DNA from: Trebouxia sp. TZW2008
Lineage: Eukaryota; Chlorophyta; Trebouxiophyceae; Trebouxiales; Trebouxiaceae
Assembly: GCA_002118135.1 (NCBI GenBank)
Contig: BDIU01000039.1
Span: forward strand, 186,001-250,000
Direction of reading: 5' to 3'
DNA length: 64,000 nucleotides
Positions within the stretch are counted from its first letter, which is position 1. Each line of letters begins with the position of its first letter. The notes beneath the pieces were generated by a model. It did not search any database, was not told where the DNA came from, and worked only from the letters and a program-made list of their open reading frames with translations. The position numbers and the translations under genes are program-made. Below, one piece after another: positions 1 through 11,900 of this stretch.

Positions 1-632
1 CGCTCACAGAAGGTGTTCAAAAATCAGTCAGCTTGAAACCTATGACTTCTGCAAATTGATGTGTTGTGCAAGTTGTTTGCGTCAGCTGATTGCTCAGCCA
101 TATCCTGCATGGTCAACGCTGCTTCTGCTGGCATGCTGTGCATCACACCTGGGCGCCTGTTGTTGATTTGACGGCTGTGCTCGCTATTTTTGAGCATATG
201 TGTTTCATGATGAATGGGCAGCAATTGCGCACCAGCAGTCAGAGGGATGACATTCGGCCAGGAGTGATAGGATGAACATGTGGACTGATTTTGGCCATTT
301 CAGTGATTGATCACAAGCAACAAGGGGGATGAGAAGCAGCAGAGAGTAGCTGCACGTACATACTGACTATGTCTAGTCAGCACAGCAATGGTATGCAAGC
401 AACGAAAACATGACAAACAGCAGCCGACGATATGACTCATTGGTGACTGCCTTTGGTCAGTTCATCAGAACACAGTCAACAGGAGAACGGCCAGACAGCA
501 ATAGTTGATGTTACACATGTGCTGGCTGCCTTTGATCAGTACCACAGCAACTGCAAAGAAGCAAAGAAGCAAAGAAGGCAAGACAATCAGCAAACAATTG
601 CCACATGTCAACGTGTGGCTCTGTGCATGCAG
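1..632. other. Upstream stretch of the SDR gene, no exon assigned
   Basis: Earlier exons of the SDR gene at 633-1086 should lie here or before the window, but I could not identify one. A plus-strand frame is open from 453 into the SDR exon, yet its residues (Gln/Lys-rich) do not resemble the SDR fold, so I treat it as intron. Nothing else is recognisable. Confidence 0.4.
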
Positions 633-1086
633 GCAGAGAAATATTTGAGGAGCTCAGGCTTGGACTGGACCATTGTCAGGTGAGACACTGATGCAATTGT
701 CAAGTCAATTCTGTGCACTTCTGCATCCAATAGTGTTGCCACTGTGGTTTCTTTTCTGGCAAATCCTGCCAAAGTACCAGATGTGGTTTCCCCAGCAGAT
801 ATGCGTACTGAGCAGGGCAGTAGCCTGATGTTGCACTCAGACGATGACAAGTACAATTTGTGTTTTCATCTGTAGGCCTGGCGGACTCAGCAATGCAACA
901 CCAGCGGAAGTTGGCAATCTGTACTTGAGCAAGGAAGACACCCTGTTTGCTGGCAAGGAGAGCCCTGGCAGATCTGTGTCTAGGGATTCGGTGAGTCCAT
1001 CACGTCCCCCTGACAGTCATTTCTCTCAGGTTGCAAATGCAGCTATGGTTGCGTACACACATTGCAGTGTTGCGAGCCTAGGTTAA
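633..1086 (+). CDS. Atypical short-chain dehydrogenase/reductase (NAD(P)-binding, NmrA/TIC62-like), 3' part
   Basis: Likely exons are 633-679, 876-990 and 1030-1086, with the stop at 1084-1086. The first gives AEKYLRSSGLDWTIV, followed by RPGGLSNATP and then VSRDS-VANAAM. This order (a Lys-x3-Leu helix, Trp/Tyr-T-I-V/I-R-P/A-GGL, a later SRD-x-VA) is the C-terminal half of plant atypical SDRs that bind NAD(P)H and lack the classical catalytic tetrad. The phases agree: 47 nt, then 115 nt. The last intron (991-1029) would be only 39 nt and divisible by three, so it may be retained as 13 extra residues; the family match favours removal. The Rossmann glycine motif and N-terminus are not visible, so the gene is partial at its 5' end. 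The substrate is unknown. Confidence 0.68.
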
Positions 1087-2036
1087 ACTGTGAGGCATTG
1101 TAACCCTTTGCCAGCCGATGCATGCACCGCTGAGCCCAATCATGGCATCAATTAGCCTGCCCACGACGCTGCAAGATTTTCAACATAATGCCATATGACT
1201 GCTGATGCATGCCATCAAGCAGCGCGTTAGTCTGATCACCTCTTGTGCCCGCTCAGCTGCAGTATGTGCACAAATGCTAAGGGCCTGATGTCTGGTGCAG
1301 GTGGCACAGGTTCTTGTAGAGTCAGTGCTACAGTCAGGTGCAAGTAACAAAGTGGTTGAAATAGTCGCAGGCAAACAAGTGGAACAGCTCTCGCCAGACA
1401 AATGGTTTGCCAACCTGTAGGCATAGTGTCTTGCGCGTTGATATGGCTCTGATTTCCGAGACAATTCACAGAAACTGTTCAGACTGTCTGTTACTAAGCT
1501 GTAAGTTACAGCTGCTGAGTTCATGTAGCTCAAGGTTCAATTTTCTGAGGGGATCTGCATGCATCTAGCCTTGCTCACAGTGAGAGTACGAGAAGATGTC
1601 TGTACTTCTGATTTACCAGCATATGCCAAAACGAGTTTATGTCGATTTTATCACAAGAATCTTTGCATGCTCAAGCACATGTCTCTACGGCTGCATATGC
1701 AGCAGATTCATACCTCAGGTCATTTTGCTGTCGACACATTGACACCTTTTAAAATTTGCACAATCGCTTGCATGATCTGCAACCACACTGCATTGTAGCT
1801 GCTGTGAGCAAAAGTGATACAGCAATTAGGGTAACAGGGTGTTACAAAACTGGACCAGCAGGGGGCGCGTCGGCTCAACAGTGGACTGCTGACAAGCATG
1901 CACCAGAACTGCATTGTTTCTGTGAAACAGCTATGACTTAGCAGCGCACATTAACTAAAATGCAATCAAATCAGTAAACAAACGATTCATAGACTTGTTA
2001 TGTCCTCAGCAAATGCAGTGCAAGAAGTCCAAGTCA
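1087..2036. other. Intergenic, nothing recognised
   Basis: This lies between the SDR stop and the stop of the minus-strand gene at 2037, so it holds two convergent 3' ends. Short open frames occur on both strands, but none has splice-compatible or family-like sequence. Confidence 0.5.
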
Positions 2037-2810
2037 TCACTGTGACTGCTTGACATCTGCAGTCACAGCCCTGGATCCACTTGTGCTGCGCTGCAATCTG
2101 GAGTTCTCATCAGCAAGGTCATTATCTGGCAGGCCTCCCTTCTCAGCAGCACCAGATGCAGCTAGGGCACCAGAACCAGGGGAGCCTGCAGGCTTCTGCT
2201 GATCTGGCTGCAGCAATTGCAGAACGCGATGTCAGAACTATTTTTTGGCACACAACATGAAAAAAACTCCTGGCAGTGCTTTGTGAAACAGTGTAAGAGC
2301 AGATTCTGCGCTATTCCAACAGCAGTTTTGGCTGTGAGGATTCTTGGTCAGTACCTGCCCAGTCTTCTGACCCTTGTTCTGATCAGACATCTGTGGCCGG
2401 GCGTACATGTCAGTCTGTGTGGCAATGGCATCTGCAAGCCAGGCAGGATCATGATCAGGGAGATGTCGAACAGCTCTTGAGGCCAGCATGCAGATGCCGA
2501 CTTACGGGCGGCTGGAGTTATGAACATCTGAACGCCTGCCGCTGCGCCTACTACAGCAGCAGCAATGCCAGCGATGGTGGCTGACCTCCCGATCTGCATA
2601 CATAGACATGTTGATCAGGAAGGGACGGTAATGTGTCATGCGGGCGCCATCTGAAAGAACTCTGTGTCGTCTTACCTGCCTCTCGTCATTTTGTGCCCTG
2701 CACACACATCTTTGGGTGCTTCTCGCCGGGCGCGTTGTTGAGAAGCTGCGAGCTTGGACCCTTGCTGGCCGGTTCAATGTTGGCAGCTGTGACATTGCGA
2801 CTGCCGCCAT
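2037..2810 (-). CDS. Small putative thylakoid-lumen protein with bipartite transit peptide
   Basis: Exons on the minus strand are 2810-2676, 2593-2506, 2431-2355 and 2207-2037, and all phases agree, giving 156 residues. The N-terminus (from MAAVAMSQLP) is rich in Arg, Ser and Thr, lacks acidic residues for about 38 positions and ends near a VCRAQ motif, as in plastid transit peptides. A hydrophobic Ala/Val/Gly stretch follows (residues about 48-70) and closes with PAAHA, an A-x-A signal-peptidase-like site. Together these suggest import into the plastid and then transfer to the thylakoid lumen. The mature part is hydrophilic, Gln/Gly/Ser-rich and unlike any family I recognise. I chose the ATG at 2810 because the frame upstream has no ATG. 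The localisation is inferred; the function is unknown. Confidence 0.62.
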
Positions 2811-3675
2811 CTTAGAGAATGGCAATCAGCGATTCCCGGAGGAGTGTCTATCGGCAATTGCAACAGCAGCGCTTTGCTATGAAAGATCTTGGACTATGGC
2901 CACTCGAGCGCTCGCCCTATCTTATACACTGGCATCTAAAATGTTGACAAGGATCGGGGAACTCTTCTGCTTCTCCACACAGGCCGCTGTAAGGCAGTTA
3001 ACATCAGGTGCAGCTTTTGCATGCCCTAGCAATTGTGCTGCATATGCTGTTGTGAATGATACGATGTCAGCCTTCACAGCTGCACTGTTGTTACAGCGAA
3101 GCTGCACAAAATCCGAAAGGCCTGTAAAACTGCAACTTCAGTACCATATCATGTGTGACATATGCATGAATGCAAGCGAATCATGCCTTTCAAGCATAAG
3201 ACTGTGGCTGACAAAGTGCAATAGAGTCTATGTCGATCTGCATTTATCATTTGTTTGCCTAAATTGTTTGTTCAACGATGGACTCATTCACAGTAGATGC
3301 CATGATCCTGGCTCGCTACAGCTGTTCAGGTCTGTTCAGCAGACACGCAGTCATCTCTCAGCATGTGCAGCTGCTCAAGCATCATATTGCTTCAGGATGT
3401 AGCTCTCCACCTGCATAGACCAAAAGCCAGCGTTAATGCAACCAAGTGGAACATGGGCAACTCTGCATTTCTAGCTTGCCAACAAAATAGACAGTATGTA
3501 ATGGAATGCAATCACTGGATTCATGTGTATCAAGGTGCACGCTTCACAGCAACAGCATTCAACTGTATCAGTTTTGGCACCAGCTGAGGCAAAGCTTGCA
3601 CGTTGTCAAGACAGCTGTTACAGAGCGCTTATGGGATGAAAGGCATTGCTTAACAGATGGCGAGCTACCAATCCC
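2811..3675. other. Intergenic, no gene seen
   Basis: A 254-codon plus-strand frame (2638-3402) runs through here but overlaps the transit-peptide exon of the minus gene. It is Cys/Leu-rich without any domain-like pattern, so I do not call it. Confidence 0.5.
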
Positions 3676-4745
3676 TCACACTACAACAGCTGACTTGCAC
3701 CTGGACTGCACAATGTAGGGCTTTCTGCTACAGAAGGCTTACCTCAGATCGGCAGATTGGGCACAAGCACTCAGCACCACTCTTCCTTCCAGCCAGCAGC
3801 ACCGTTGTGCAGCCCCTGCAAAGTAGCAGCCTGTCAGTTGAACAGCTCATGCATGTCAATGCCTGTCAGCCATCAGCAATGAAACTGTAATGTGTGTTTG
3901 ACAAGCTCAACCAGAGCAATGCACAATGCAGCTTGTTGGTCACAATACTGACCTGATGTATGCGCCTGTCATCGGCAATACGCAGAAACTTCTTTACAAA
4001 CGAGACCAGTGCTACTGTGCTATTCTGATATGACTGCATGGCTCACTCAAGGCGTCAAGACTGTTGGCATGTGATGCTTGCATAAAACGAACCATGCAGC
4101 ATGCTTGATTGGGCACTTGACCTGAATCATGGAATCTTGACGTGCCTTTGCCAATTGCGCATCCAAGTGCTTTGATGCGAAGCTGTGAGAGGCAAGAATA
4201 CACAGGGCGTGACGCTCAGTCTAGGCAAAGTTAGGCTACAGCAATTGAAGCTGGGTAATGCTGTATTTCCACAAGCAAGTCATGCTGCTGTCACTGACAT
4301 AAGCACCAGCATACCTGCACAGCACTCTGTGGCCGCAAGGCGCCAGAGTTGTCTCCCTGTCTTCAGTCCAGCACACAATGCACTTCTGCTGCTCACCCTC
4401 CTCAGTCTCTCCCTGCAGCTGGTCCAACACCTCAAGCCCAAAGTCAGCAGGCAGTGATGTCTCTGCTGCAACTAGAGGTGTAGCGATGCTTGCTGTGCTA
4501 GTTGGGCTGCTCTGCTTGTCAGGGGTTGCTACTGCTTGCTGTGTTGGCTGAGAAACTGCAGTGGTCTTCACGGAAGGGGAGGAGCCAGGGGCAGTGTCCG
4601 CAGCAGGTGTGTTGCGGCAACTTGTCTTGGGGCCGCTGGCTCTGGGGGTGGGCTTGGGTGGGAGGGCAGTCATAGGCTCTGCCTTGTCTGCTACTGGAGT
4701 TTGTTCAGCCTGTGCAAACATGTCATGTCTTGATGCATAACACAT
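3676..4745 (-). CDS. C3HC4 RING-finger protein, probable E3 ubiquitin ligase
   Basis: Exons are 4745-4315, 3815-3743 and 3705-3676 (phases agree; 177 residues). The first 100 or so residues are Pro/Thr/Ser/Ala-rich and look disordered. The C-terminal part is a RING: CIVC, then PCGH, RVLCRGC and finally CPIC, which gives all eight zinc ligands in C3HC4 order. The RING is split between exons 1 and 2, and joining AG|G restores LCRGC. Only nine residues follow it in exon 3. RINGs of this C-terminal layout recruit an E2 enzyme and occur in stand-alone E3 ligases. The substrate is unknown. An exon upstream of the ATG at 4745 cannot be excluded, because an acceptor-like TTTGCACAG lies in the first codons. 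Confidence 0.8.
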
Positions 4746-4992
4746 GCTAGGACATATTCGTGCGATGATATAGCTGAGGATCGCATGTGTTGCGCAACAG
4801 TCATTGCAATGACATCAGCATTTGATTTCTAAAGAAAAGTCTGACATTGCAATTGCTAGCACTGAAGGTCGTGTGGAGTTGATGCAGTGCATGCATAGGT
4901 CAGTGGATGTGCTGGGGCAAGCATGTCATGCTGCAGATGACAAACATGCTGGTTGTCCAACGTTGGCTCAGTCAGATGCTCAAGCAAATGAG

Positions 4993-6642
4993 TCATTTGG
5001 TGGTGCTTTTCGCATGGATGCAGCGCGCTGATAGCACGCCTATATGTTTCATCAGCATGAAATGACGCAACACGGCCAGCAAGCATGCCAGCCAGTGGGC
5101 ACCATTGATGATTACTTTGTGTACAACCCAGTTGTTGCAGATGCACGGCAAGGTCAGTACCTTCTGCAGCTGGATCTCTGATGATACTACATCGGCTTGA
5201 TCAGAATCCTTGCCAGCTGTCACATCTTTCAGTGACTTGGCATCGTCAAGGCTGTCGACCACAAACGCAGAGTCCTCTGGCAGGACTGGGCTTGCAGCCT
5301 TGATGAGTTCAGCTGTCCTGTCTGTCTGAGGGGCGTGAGCAGCATCCTTCACAGAGCTGACTGCTGCAGGCCTGGGAGGGCTGTTGGCAACAGCCTTGGA
5401 GGGACTGTTTGCAGCAGCCTTAGGAGGGCTGTTTGCAGCAGCTTTAGGAGGGGTGCTTGCTGCAGCCTGAAGAGGGCTGTGGCTAGCAGCCCTAGCCTGA
5501 GCTCTGGCAGCAGCCTTGGCAGCTCTGTTGGAAATTGCTTCACCAGCAGCAGGTTTGCCTGCTGTGACGACACCTGCCACAGCAGTGCTGCTGGCAGCTG
5601 CTTTGCTAGATGCAATAGAAGGTGGACGAGCTGGCTTGAAGGCATTGATCACACCCTGGTCTGAGTCAGACACGTCTAGCACAGCAGCTGCATGCTTTTT
5701 GGTTGCTGGGGCAAGAGGAACAGCTGGCAGTGGATTACTTGCTTTGGAGGACGCTGACTGCAAGACTGGAGACTGTGACGCTGGCGCAAGGGGAGTTGTT
5801 GCTGTTGTGTTTTTGAGATAAGGCTTCTGCTTTGCCATGTGGTGCTGTTGCTTGCCTCTCTGCCCTTTCCTAGTATGGCCTTTCTGCTGGCCTGCTGCTG
5901 GTGCCTTCTTTGCTATAGCATCCCGCTCCTTTGCAGCATGCTCCAAGGCTTTGGCAGCCCTTGCCTGCTGACGCCGCTGCCTAATTGTGAAGATTGGCAA
6001 CTGGGCAAACCAATCCTTGGCCGCAACACACTTGGACGCAATCAAAGAAGGCAAATTTGCGATGCCAGCAGCTAAGTAAATGACTGCCTGGCCAACATAC
6101 CAGCAAATGCCTGTGAAACCCTTGACAACAAGCTGCCAGCCACGGTGAATGGCTTTGGCAACGCCCTGAATGCAAAAGAAGACAAACTTGAAAGTTGACA
6201 TCACTGTTGTTTTCACAGCCAAAATGCACCACCAGATGCCCTTCAAAATACTCCATATCATGCGAAACAACGTTACCACAGCCAACCATAAATAATGCCC
6301 TATGCGCTGACAAGTCCGGTGAGCCAGTCCCTGAATTGCAGCCTCCAAGATGTCGACTTTTGTCTCAAAGTCGTGCGACATCCACATGTTGAGCCATTCT
6401 GACATTTCCAAATATTTTCTGGCAACTTTGAATGGAAGCTTGACAACCGTGGTCAAAGTCCACCAAACTGCCTTCCATATGAACAGCAGAACTGTCAGCA
6501 CAGCATTGCCCAAGGCGCCGCACATTGCTTCCATTGAGTCGTTGATCTTGTCATTCCATCTGATCATACGGTTCCAGGCTCGTGTCTCCCAATCTTCTAC
6601 TTCAACAAAGCGGATAGGACCTCCCTTCTTGAAGACAGGCAT
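4993..6642 (-). CDS. Trp-rich multi-pass membrane protein with long Ala/Pro/Ser-rich tail, unknown function
   Basis: A single open frame of 549 residues starts at the ATG at 6642 (MPVFKKGGPI). I do not recognise the family. Residues about 45-75, 112-140, 150-172 and 175-200 are hydrophobic and unusually rich in Trp, Phe and Ile, separated by short basic stretches, so four membrane or amphipathic segments are likely. A basic linker (residues about 220-280, Arg/Lys/Gln-rich) leads into a low-complexity tail of repeated Ala-Ala-x-Ser-Pro-Pro-Lys units, then an acidic end. A possible donor after IQLQK (near 5150) followed by an acceptor near 4938 would replace the last 53 residues. The size of the open frame and its consistent composition support a real gene. 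Confidence 0.72.
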   Translation of the reverse strand: MPVFKKGGPIRFVEVEDWETRAWNRMIRWNDKINDSMEAMCGALGNAVLTVLLFIWKAVWWTLTTVVKLPFKVARKYLEMSEWLNMWMSHDFETKVDILEAAIQGLAHRTCQRIGHYLWLAVVTLFRMIWSILKGIWWCILAVKTTVMSTFKFVFFCIQGVAKAIHRGWQLVVKGFTGICWYVGQAVIYLAAGIANLPSLIASKCVAAKDWFAQLPIFTIRQRRQQARAAKALEHAAKERDAIAKKAPAAGQQKGHTRKGQRGKQQHHMAKQKPYLKNTTATTPLAPASQSPVLQSASSKASNPLPAVPLAPATKKHAAAVLDVSDSDQGVINAFKPARPPSIASSKAAASSTAVAGVVTAGKPAAGEAISNRAAKAAARAQARAASHSPLQAAASTPPKAAANSPPKAAANSPSKAVANSPPRPAAVSSVKDAAHAPQTDRTAELIKAASPVLPEDSAFVVDSLDDAKSLKDVTAGKDSDQADVVSSEIQLQKVLTLPCICNNWVVHKVIINGAHWLACLLAVLRHFMLMKHIGVLSARCIHAKSTTK

Positions 6643-8674
6643 TTTGCGCTTGCATTTGTGGCGATAGATACGGTACACCACTGCACGATATGAACAAATC
6701 AGAGGAGGCAATACCAAAGGGATGCATTGCGGTACTGTTGTTTGTTTCCAAATAAACAAAATAAACTATAATGTAATATATAAAAATAGCAAGCTATTTC
6801 ATCAGCACAAATTTCAAGGTCATGCATGGCAAGGCTTTCTTGACAGAACAGGCAGGTCCACTTAGTAAGCACAGCAACGATGACTAACAAGATGCATGAC
6901 ACTCATGCAGAGGCATTGGACAGTTGCATCAGGAAGTGTGGGCAGGCACGGATTTATCAGAACCAAGTCTTACACAGCACAAAGTAGACAGCAACGGTAG
7001 TGGTGACCACTCTGCTGATTTGATCCCACTGCAAATCCTCGCGAGAGCTTGTTGCACTGCCAGTCTCATTGAATGTTGAGTTCGATTGGACCATGTCTGG
7101 CATGTCTCGTGGTTGCTGCGCTGTGTCCTGCATGGCTTGTGTTTGATGCGCTTTATCCTGCATGATCAATGAGGTGTGTGAACACACAAGGTGTTGAACT
7201 CACATGATAACAGGTTGATACGCTGCATCCTGCATGATCAGCCAGGTCTGTGGTCATGCAAGGTGTTGAGTTGACATGGCATACAACGCTGAGACCATGA
7301 CTTGTGACACCATCAGAGAACCGACTGCAGGCTTCTGTACGCTGAGCTGCAGAGTGTCACGTGTAATTTGTTCATTTTCAACATCACCCGCACTCATTCA
7401 ACAAAAACAATGCGCAGCTGGATGCTAGAAGACAGTCAGTATGGGTGCATACTGCAACTGCTGACAATGTCTTACATAAGCGCAGCAGGACATCGACCTG
7501 GGGTCAGAGCAGCTCTCTATGTGACTCACCAAGAGAAGGCTTCAATTGCAGGCTTTTGCAGCGCCGTCAATAGCCATGCCAAGGCACGGTGTCTTTCCCA
7601 GTGCCTACCTAGCAGTGTGACACTTCTAGAAGACCTGAAGCCAGTAGCAGAGGCAGACTTACGAATCACACAGCATACTGCAGATCGCTGCACGCCTGTA
7701 AAGTCCCGGTGTTTGCCCAGGACTGTGTATGACGCAGGAGTGCCAGTGGCGAAGTCCAAATCAGGAAATGTGAGGAATTTGGACAGTAGCGTATGCCAGA
7801 CTTCACAATTTAAGCCGGTCAACTGTACACGCTTGCTGAAGATTGGGTTGCGACACGCGACGGAGGAAGAAGCGATAATTATGCTCCAAATGGTACGTAC
7901 CTGAGACACGATCTTTAACATACAACACCGAGCAGTGGCTTGGCGGGAGAAGGCTTGACTGGGGGCAGCGGCTGACTGCAGAGCCTTGAATATGGCTATA
8001 GAGTAGTCTGGTCTGTGGTTCAAAGCACACACGATCGCGGGGAGGCTGTTGATGTCAATTGCGTTGAACTTTCTTGCTGAAATGGGCTTCTGGCTCACTG
8101 CTGTGCTTTGAATTGTCAACGGGGCGCCTTTTGCAACCGCCCTTCAAGGCAACTGCCCTCTCACGCTTTAGGAGCAGCGTTGTGCAGTCTTTGCTAATTC
8201 CTATTCATTCTGCTGTAAGGACCAAGCGATTGCAGAGCGATGTTCACTGTACAGATGCTAAGTCTGCAAGAACTCTTGACCTGTGGCATGCCGCATCAAC
8301 GCATTGATGCAAATGTTGCACAGCATGCAACGCACTCTGGTACCACTGGTACCAGCAAGCTGACACATTTTGACAGTCTGTCAAGGTCTTGCTTTGCCTC
8401 CTTTGAACTGCATCATTGCTGAGAGAAGCCGCGCGCAACATACTGATGAAGCCTTCCTGATACAGCCACATGCTTGAGCGCAACGACTGGGCTGAAAGCC
8501 TAGCACAGGTCCCTCCCAAAGGGGGGTTCAGGTCATCCCCTTTGTCGAACAGGTCTTGCAGAAAACGTTATGCCAGCATCCCTTTATCAAACAGCATACA
8601 TTGACAAGCACTCCAACAAGCTGAAATCATACAAGAGCAACATAAACCAGTTACACCAGTGACCATTTGCTGTC
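6643..8674. other. Gene-poor stretch with overlapping open frames on both strands
   Basis: The frames at 7368-7904 (+, 178 codons) and 7526-8119 (-, 197 codons) overlap almost fully and neither resembles a known protein. On the minus strand a good donor (CAG|GTACGTACC near 7903) and an acceptor near 7830 hint at a small spliced gene, but no ATG opens it convincingly. The rest shows nothing. Confidence 0.35.
7110..7285. repeat. Imperfect tandem repeat, about 70 bp unit
   Basis: Units share TTGATGCGCT or TTGATACGCT, then ATCCTGCATGATCA, then CAAGGTGTTGA and a CACATG or GACATG end. Two fairly full units (about 7146-7216 and 7217-7280) and a partial one before them are visible. No coding relation was seen. 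Confidence 0.6.
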
Positions 8675-8927
8675 ACTTGTGCTTCCAGGACATTGCAGCA
8701 ACAAAAGCACCAGCAGTGTTCAGTGCAATGGCCAGTAGCCAATGCCCTGCCAAAGCCGACTGTCACTTGGGCTTGCATAGCTTTGCAGCAACAAGACCGC
8801 CAGCAGTGCTCAGTGCAGTTGCCATTTGCCAGTGTCCTGACTTCCTGGGTGTTAAGGGCGGCATACTGCTAAGGCCTGCTAGCACTATGTTGACCATGCC
8901 AGGCTATTACCCTGTCAAAACAGGCCA
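8675..8927 (-). repeat. Two degenerate copies of the M16 gene's last exon
   Basis: Directly after the M16 stop codon, the last-exon segment that encodes the membrane anchor recurs twice, at about 8762-8905 and 8675-8761. The copies match 8933-9066 over the stretches for SGYWLLATA-like and VAARLWK-like residues, but carry indels and stops. The spacing is about 165 bp, then about 85 bp. Confidence 0.75.
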
Positions 8928-11900
8928 TCACTTCCGTTTCCAGAGCCTTGCAGCAACCAAGGCACTAGCAGTTCCAATTGCGGTTGCCAGCAGCCAGTAC
9001 CCTGACTTCCTAGGTGTTGTGGGTGCAATGCTGCTAAGGCTTGACAGCACTCTGTTGACCATGGTGGGCTGTGGCAGCATGGCCACTGCAGTGTAGCGCT
9101 GATGGCAGGGAAAGGGTAAGCATCGCTGCATGGCTTGTTGCAGGGAGTGTGCTGTGATCTGCTTGTTCACTGTGTCCCTGGCTCTCAACCTATTCTGGAA
9201 CACCTTGTCCAAGTCAGGTATCTGCACAGCAAGCTTGTGTCAAAACGTGTGATGCAGCCTGTCGTTTGGTCTTCATGCGCATGAGTCTTGACATTTAGGA
9301 GACCAAGCACCGAAGACTGTTGATGTCACCTTGTGGTGAGTGTTGCAGCAAAGAATGACATGCAAGAAAGGACACTTGAACGCCTGACAGCTCATTTCAA
9401 CAGCGGCTTGCTGCACCAAAACGCTTTACAGCCCATGTTGATAGAGGCAGCACGCAGCCTCACACTCACCAATGAGAAGCTCCTTGACATGTAGGTTGTG
9501 ACAAGCATTGCACAGCATCTCACACACCAACATAAGCTTCTCAAAATGTGTATTGGAACTTCAAATGAAACGCATGAGTACATGCCTGATAATCAGTTAT
9601 GACAGAAGCGTGCTGCAGTGCCACACTCACCAATGAGAAGCTTCTTGACATGTAGGTGGTGGTGAGCATCTCCAGCCAGTAGGCGTTCTCCTGCTGTAGA
9701 GTCTCCCAATTGCGCTGCTCTATGCTCTTCAAGCTGCTGACATCAGCTTCTGTGGGGCCCTCTTCCTGCAAAACAGGCAGTAATGTATGACCAGTACTCA
9801 AATATAACTGTTGATGCATCATTAGTACATGATACGAGTGTGTTATGTAACAATAGCGATCTTCTTTTCATTCTTGCGCAAGTGCTAAGTGGTTGTGGTG
9901 CATGTCCTGTCTTGCCAGGTTGGCGTATTTCAAGAATCACAGGACCAGGCGAGGGCGCCGCACGTGACAGCTTGCTCAAAGTGTGCAGAGACTGACAAAG
10001 AGAAAGCACATCATGCCATGCCATGACATATTGAAGACTTGTTGCTTGCCCATTCCAATGTGATCAAACCGTAAAGTTGGCTTGCTCAAAGGCCACAAGT
10101 GCAGATGCATTTGGATATCTTGACAACTAATAAAAGGGGTCAACCTACCTGCAAGCGCTTGACCTCATTGACAGCAGCGTCTATGAGGTGATGCGTGTTG
10201 GCTGGGCTGCAGCTGAAGTTGATGCCTACATCCCCCTGCAGGGTGTCAGCAGGCCCAGGGGCTTGTACCCCAAAGAAGGGGCTCACAGACACACTGTACA
10301 CCTGCAAGCATGGGTTGTGTTGAGGAGTCTGCATTGTGGTGCAAAGCTTGAGCCCATGTGAAGCAAAGCAAAGCCTGGCGATTCATCTGAAAGGACACAA
10401 GTCAGGCAACAGGAGCAGCAACAGCATTCAGCAGAGGACCATCTGACTCCAGCAAGAGCAGCGGCGCAAGGTCTTGACACTATCTGCACTAGCTGCTGCT
10501 GCTTCACCAAGTTTTGAACAAGGGCACAGACCTCTGCTCTTTCAGACGTTGTGCTGGGAGCTGAGGCAACCAACAGCGTCTTACAAATCATGGTGTCTGT
10601 TGTGACTATAGCTGAACTAGTAGCTGACCTTGCTTTGCTCAAAGCGCATGAGCCTGGTGAGGCTCATCTCCAAGAGCTGGCACACGTACTGCAGCCAGTG
10701 TGCTTCCTCCAAATGCGAGGGTGACCATTGTAGCTGCACCGGGAATGTGATTTGCGCCAGTGCTTGAGGCATCACCATGCTGCACCTGCAACAATATCAT
10801 TCATGTGTTCAGCAGTGAAGCTAGCGCATGCAATCATTGATATAGACGCTGTGCCATCTGCCTTGTCCTGGCCACCAAAGCATTTGACCTCATGACCCTG
10901 CAGCTGAAAGCTATGCAGTCCATTGGTAACAACAAAGTGAAGGGCTCATTTACGCAAGTTGGTCTGCTTCTGCATCTGATACAAACAAACGACGTCTGGA
11001 TGCATGAGGTATTGCAGCATGAGGTGACTTTTGCTCAAGCAGCTCGAATTTGAATCTCAGTTGCTTGCCTATCACACACAGCATTTGTAATGAAGCTGTC
11101 AAAAGTGGATATCAAACTGAAAGGGGAAGTGGCTCAACAAGTAGGTGACCAGAACATGCTCGAGCGAGAGCCTTACTTGACATCTTCCCGAATGACATGC
11201 TCAGGGAATTGGACAGGCAGTGGAGTCAAATCCTTGATCGGCTTTGCCTCTTGTTTGCTTGTGCTGGGTATTGACGCTAGGTACTTCTGCACAAGACTCA
11301 ACAGCTCTTCTTCCTGCAGCAGCTTAACGATATCATGACCCATGCTCAGTTCATTGCCATTCGGTCAGATGTGCTTGTGCTGGGTATTGATGCTAAGTAC
11401 TTCTGCACGAGACTCAACGGCTCTTCCTCCTGCAACAGCATAGCCACAGCCAATGGCGGCATTCTTATCATGACACATCGCTGCTTTATGAGGGTGTGCA
11501 GCGCTGTGTACTGCAGTGTGGTGTCAATGTCTTGGCAGAAAACCTACCGCCTGAACCTCACAAGTTCATAGTCCGTCTGAGACATGCTTGAGGTGTATGT
11601 GTCTGAGGCGAATGTGTGCTTAGCCAAAGAATTGTGAAGTTGCGCTTTTGATAGTGCAGCTTGCGTTGTCTGCAGTAGGCGGGCATACTTACAGTGCGCT
11701 TGACATGCTGGCTCATATCCATTGGGCCTGTCAGGCAGACTACGCACACGTCATCTCTGCTAGGTGCTGATAGCTTGGGTTGACCTGCTCACTGGCTAAT
11801 TTTGCTGGGATTGTTGGACGCATGCAGACAAAGTTGCTATGCTGTTGTTAAGCTTGCTTTGAGACAAGAAAAGCTGGCTTACCTTGATTTGGAAGTTCGG

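Noticed and set aside
2638..3402. 254-codon plus-strand open frame
   Set aside because: It overlaps the transit-peptide exon of a better-supported minus-strand gene, has no ATG with good context, and shows no domain-like sequence.
5335..5821. Plus-strand Ser/Ala-rich frames
   Set aside because: They mirror the Ala/Pro/Ser-rich repeat tail of the minus-strand membrane protein.
8659..9096. 145-codon plus-strand frame with internal repeats
   Set aside because: It is antisense to the last M16 exon and its tandem copies; the minus strand is the coding one.
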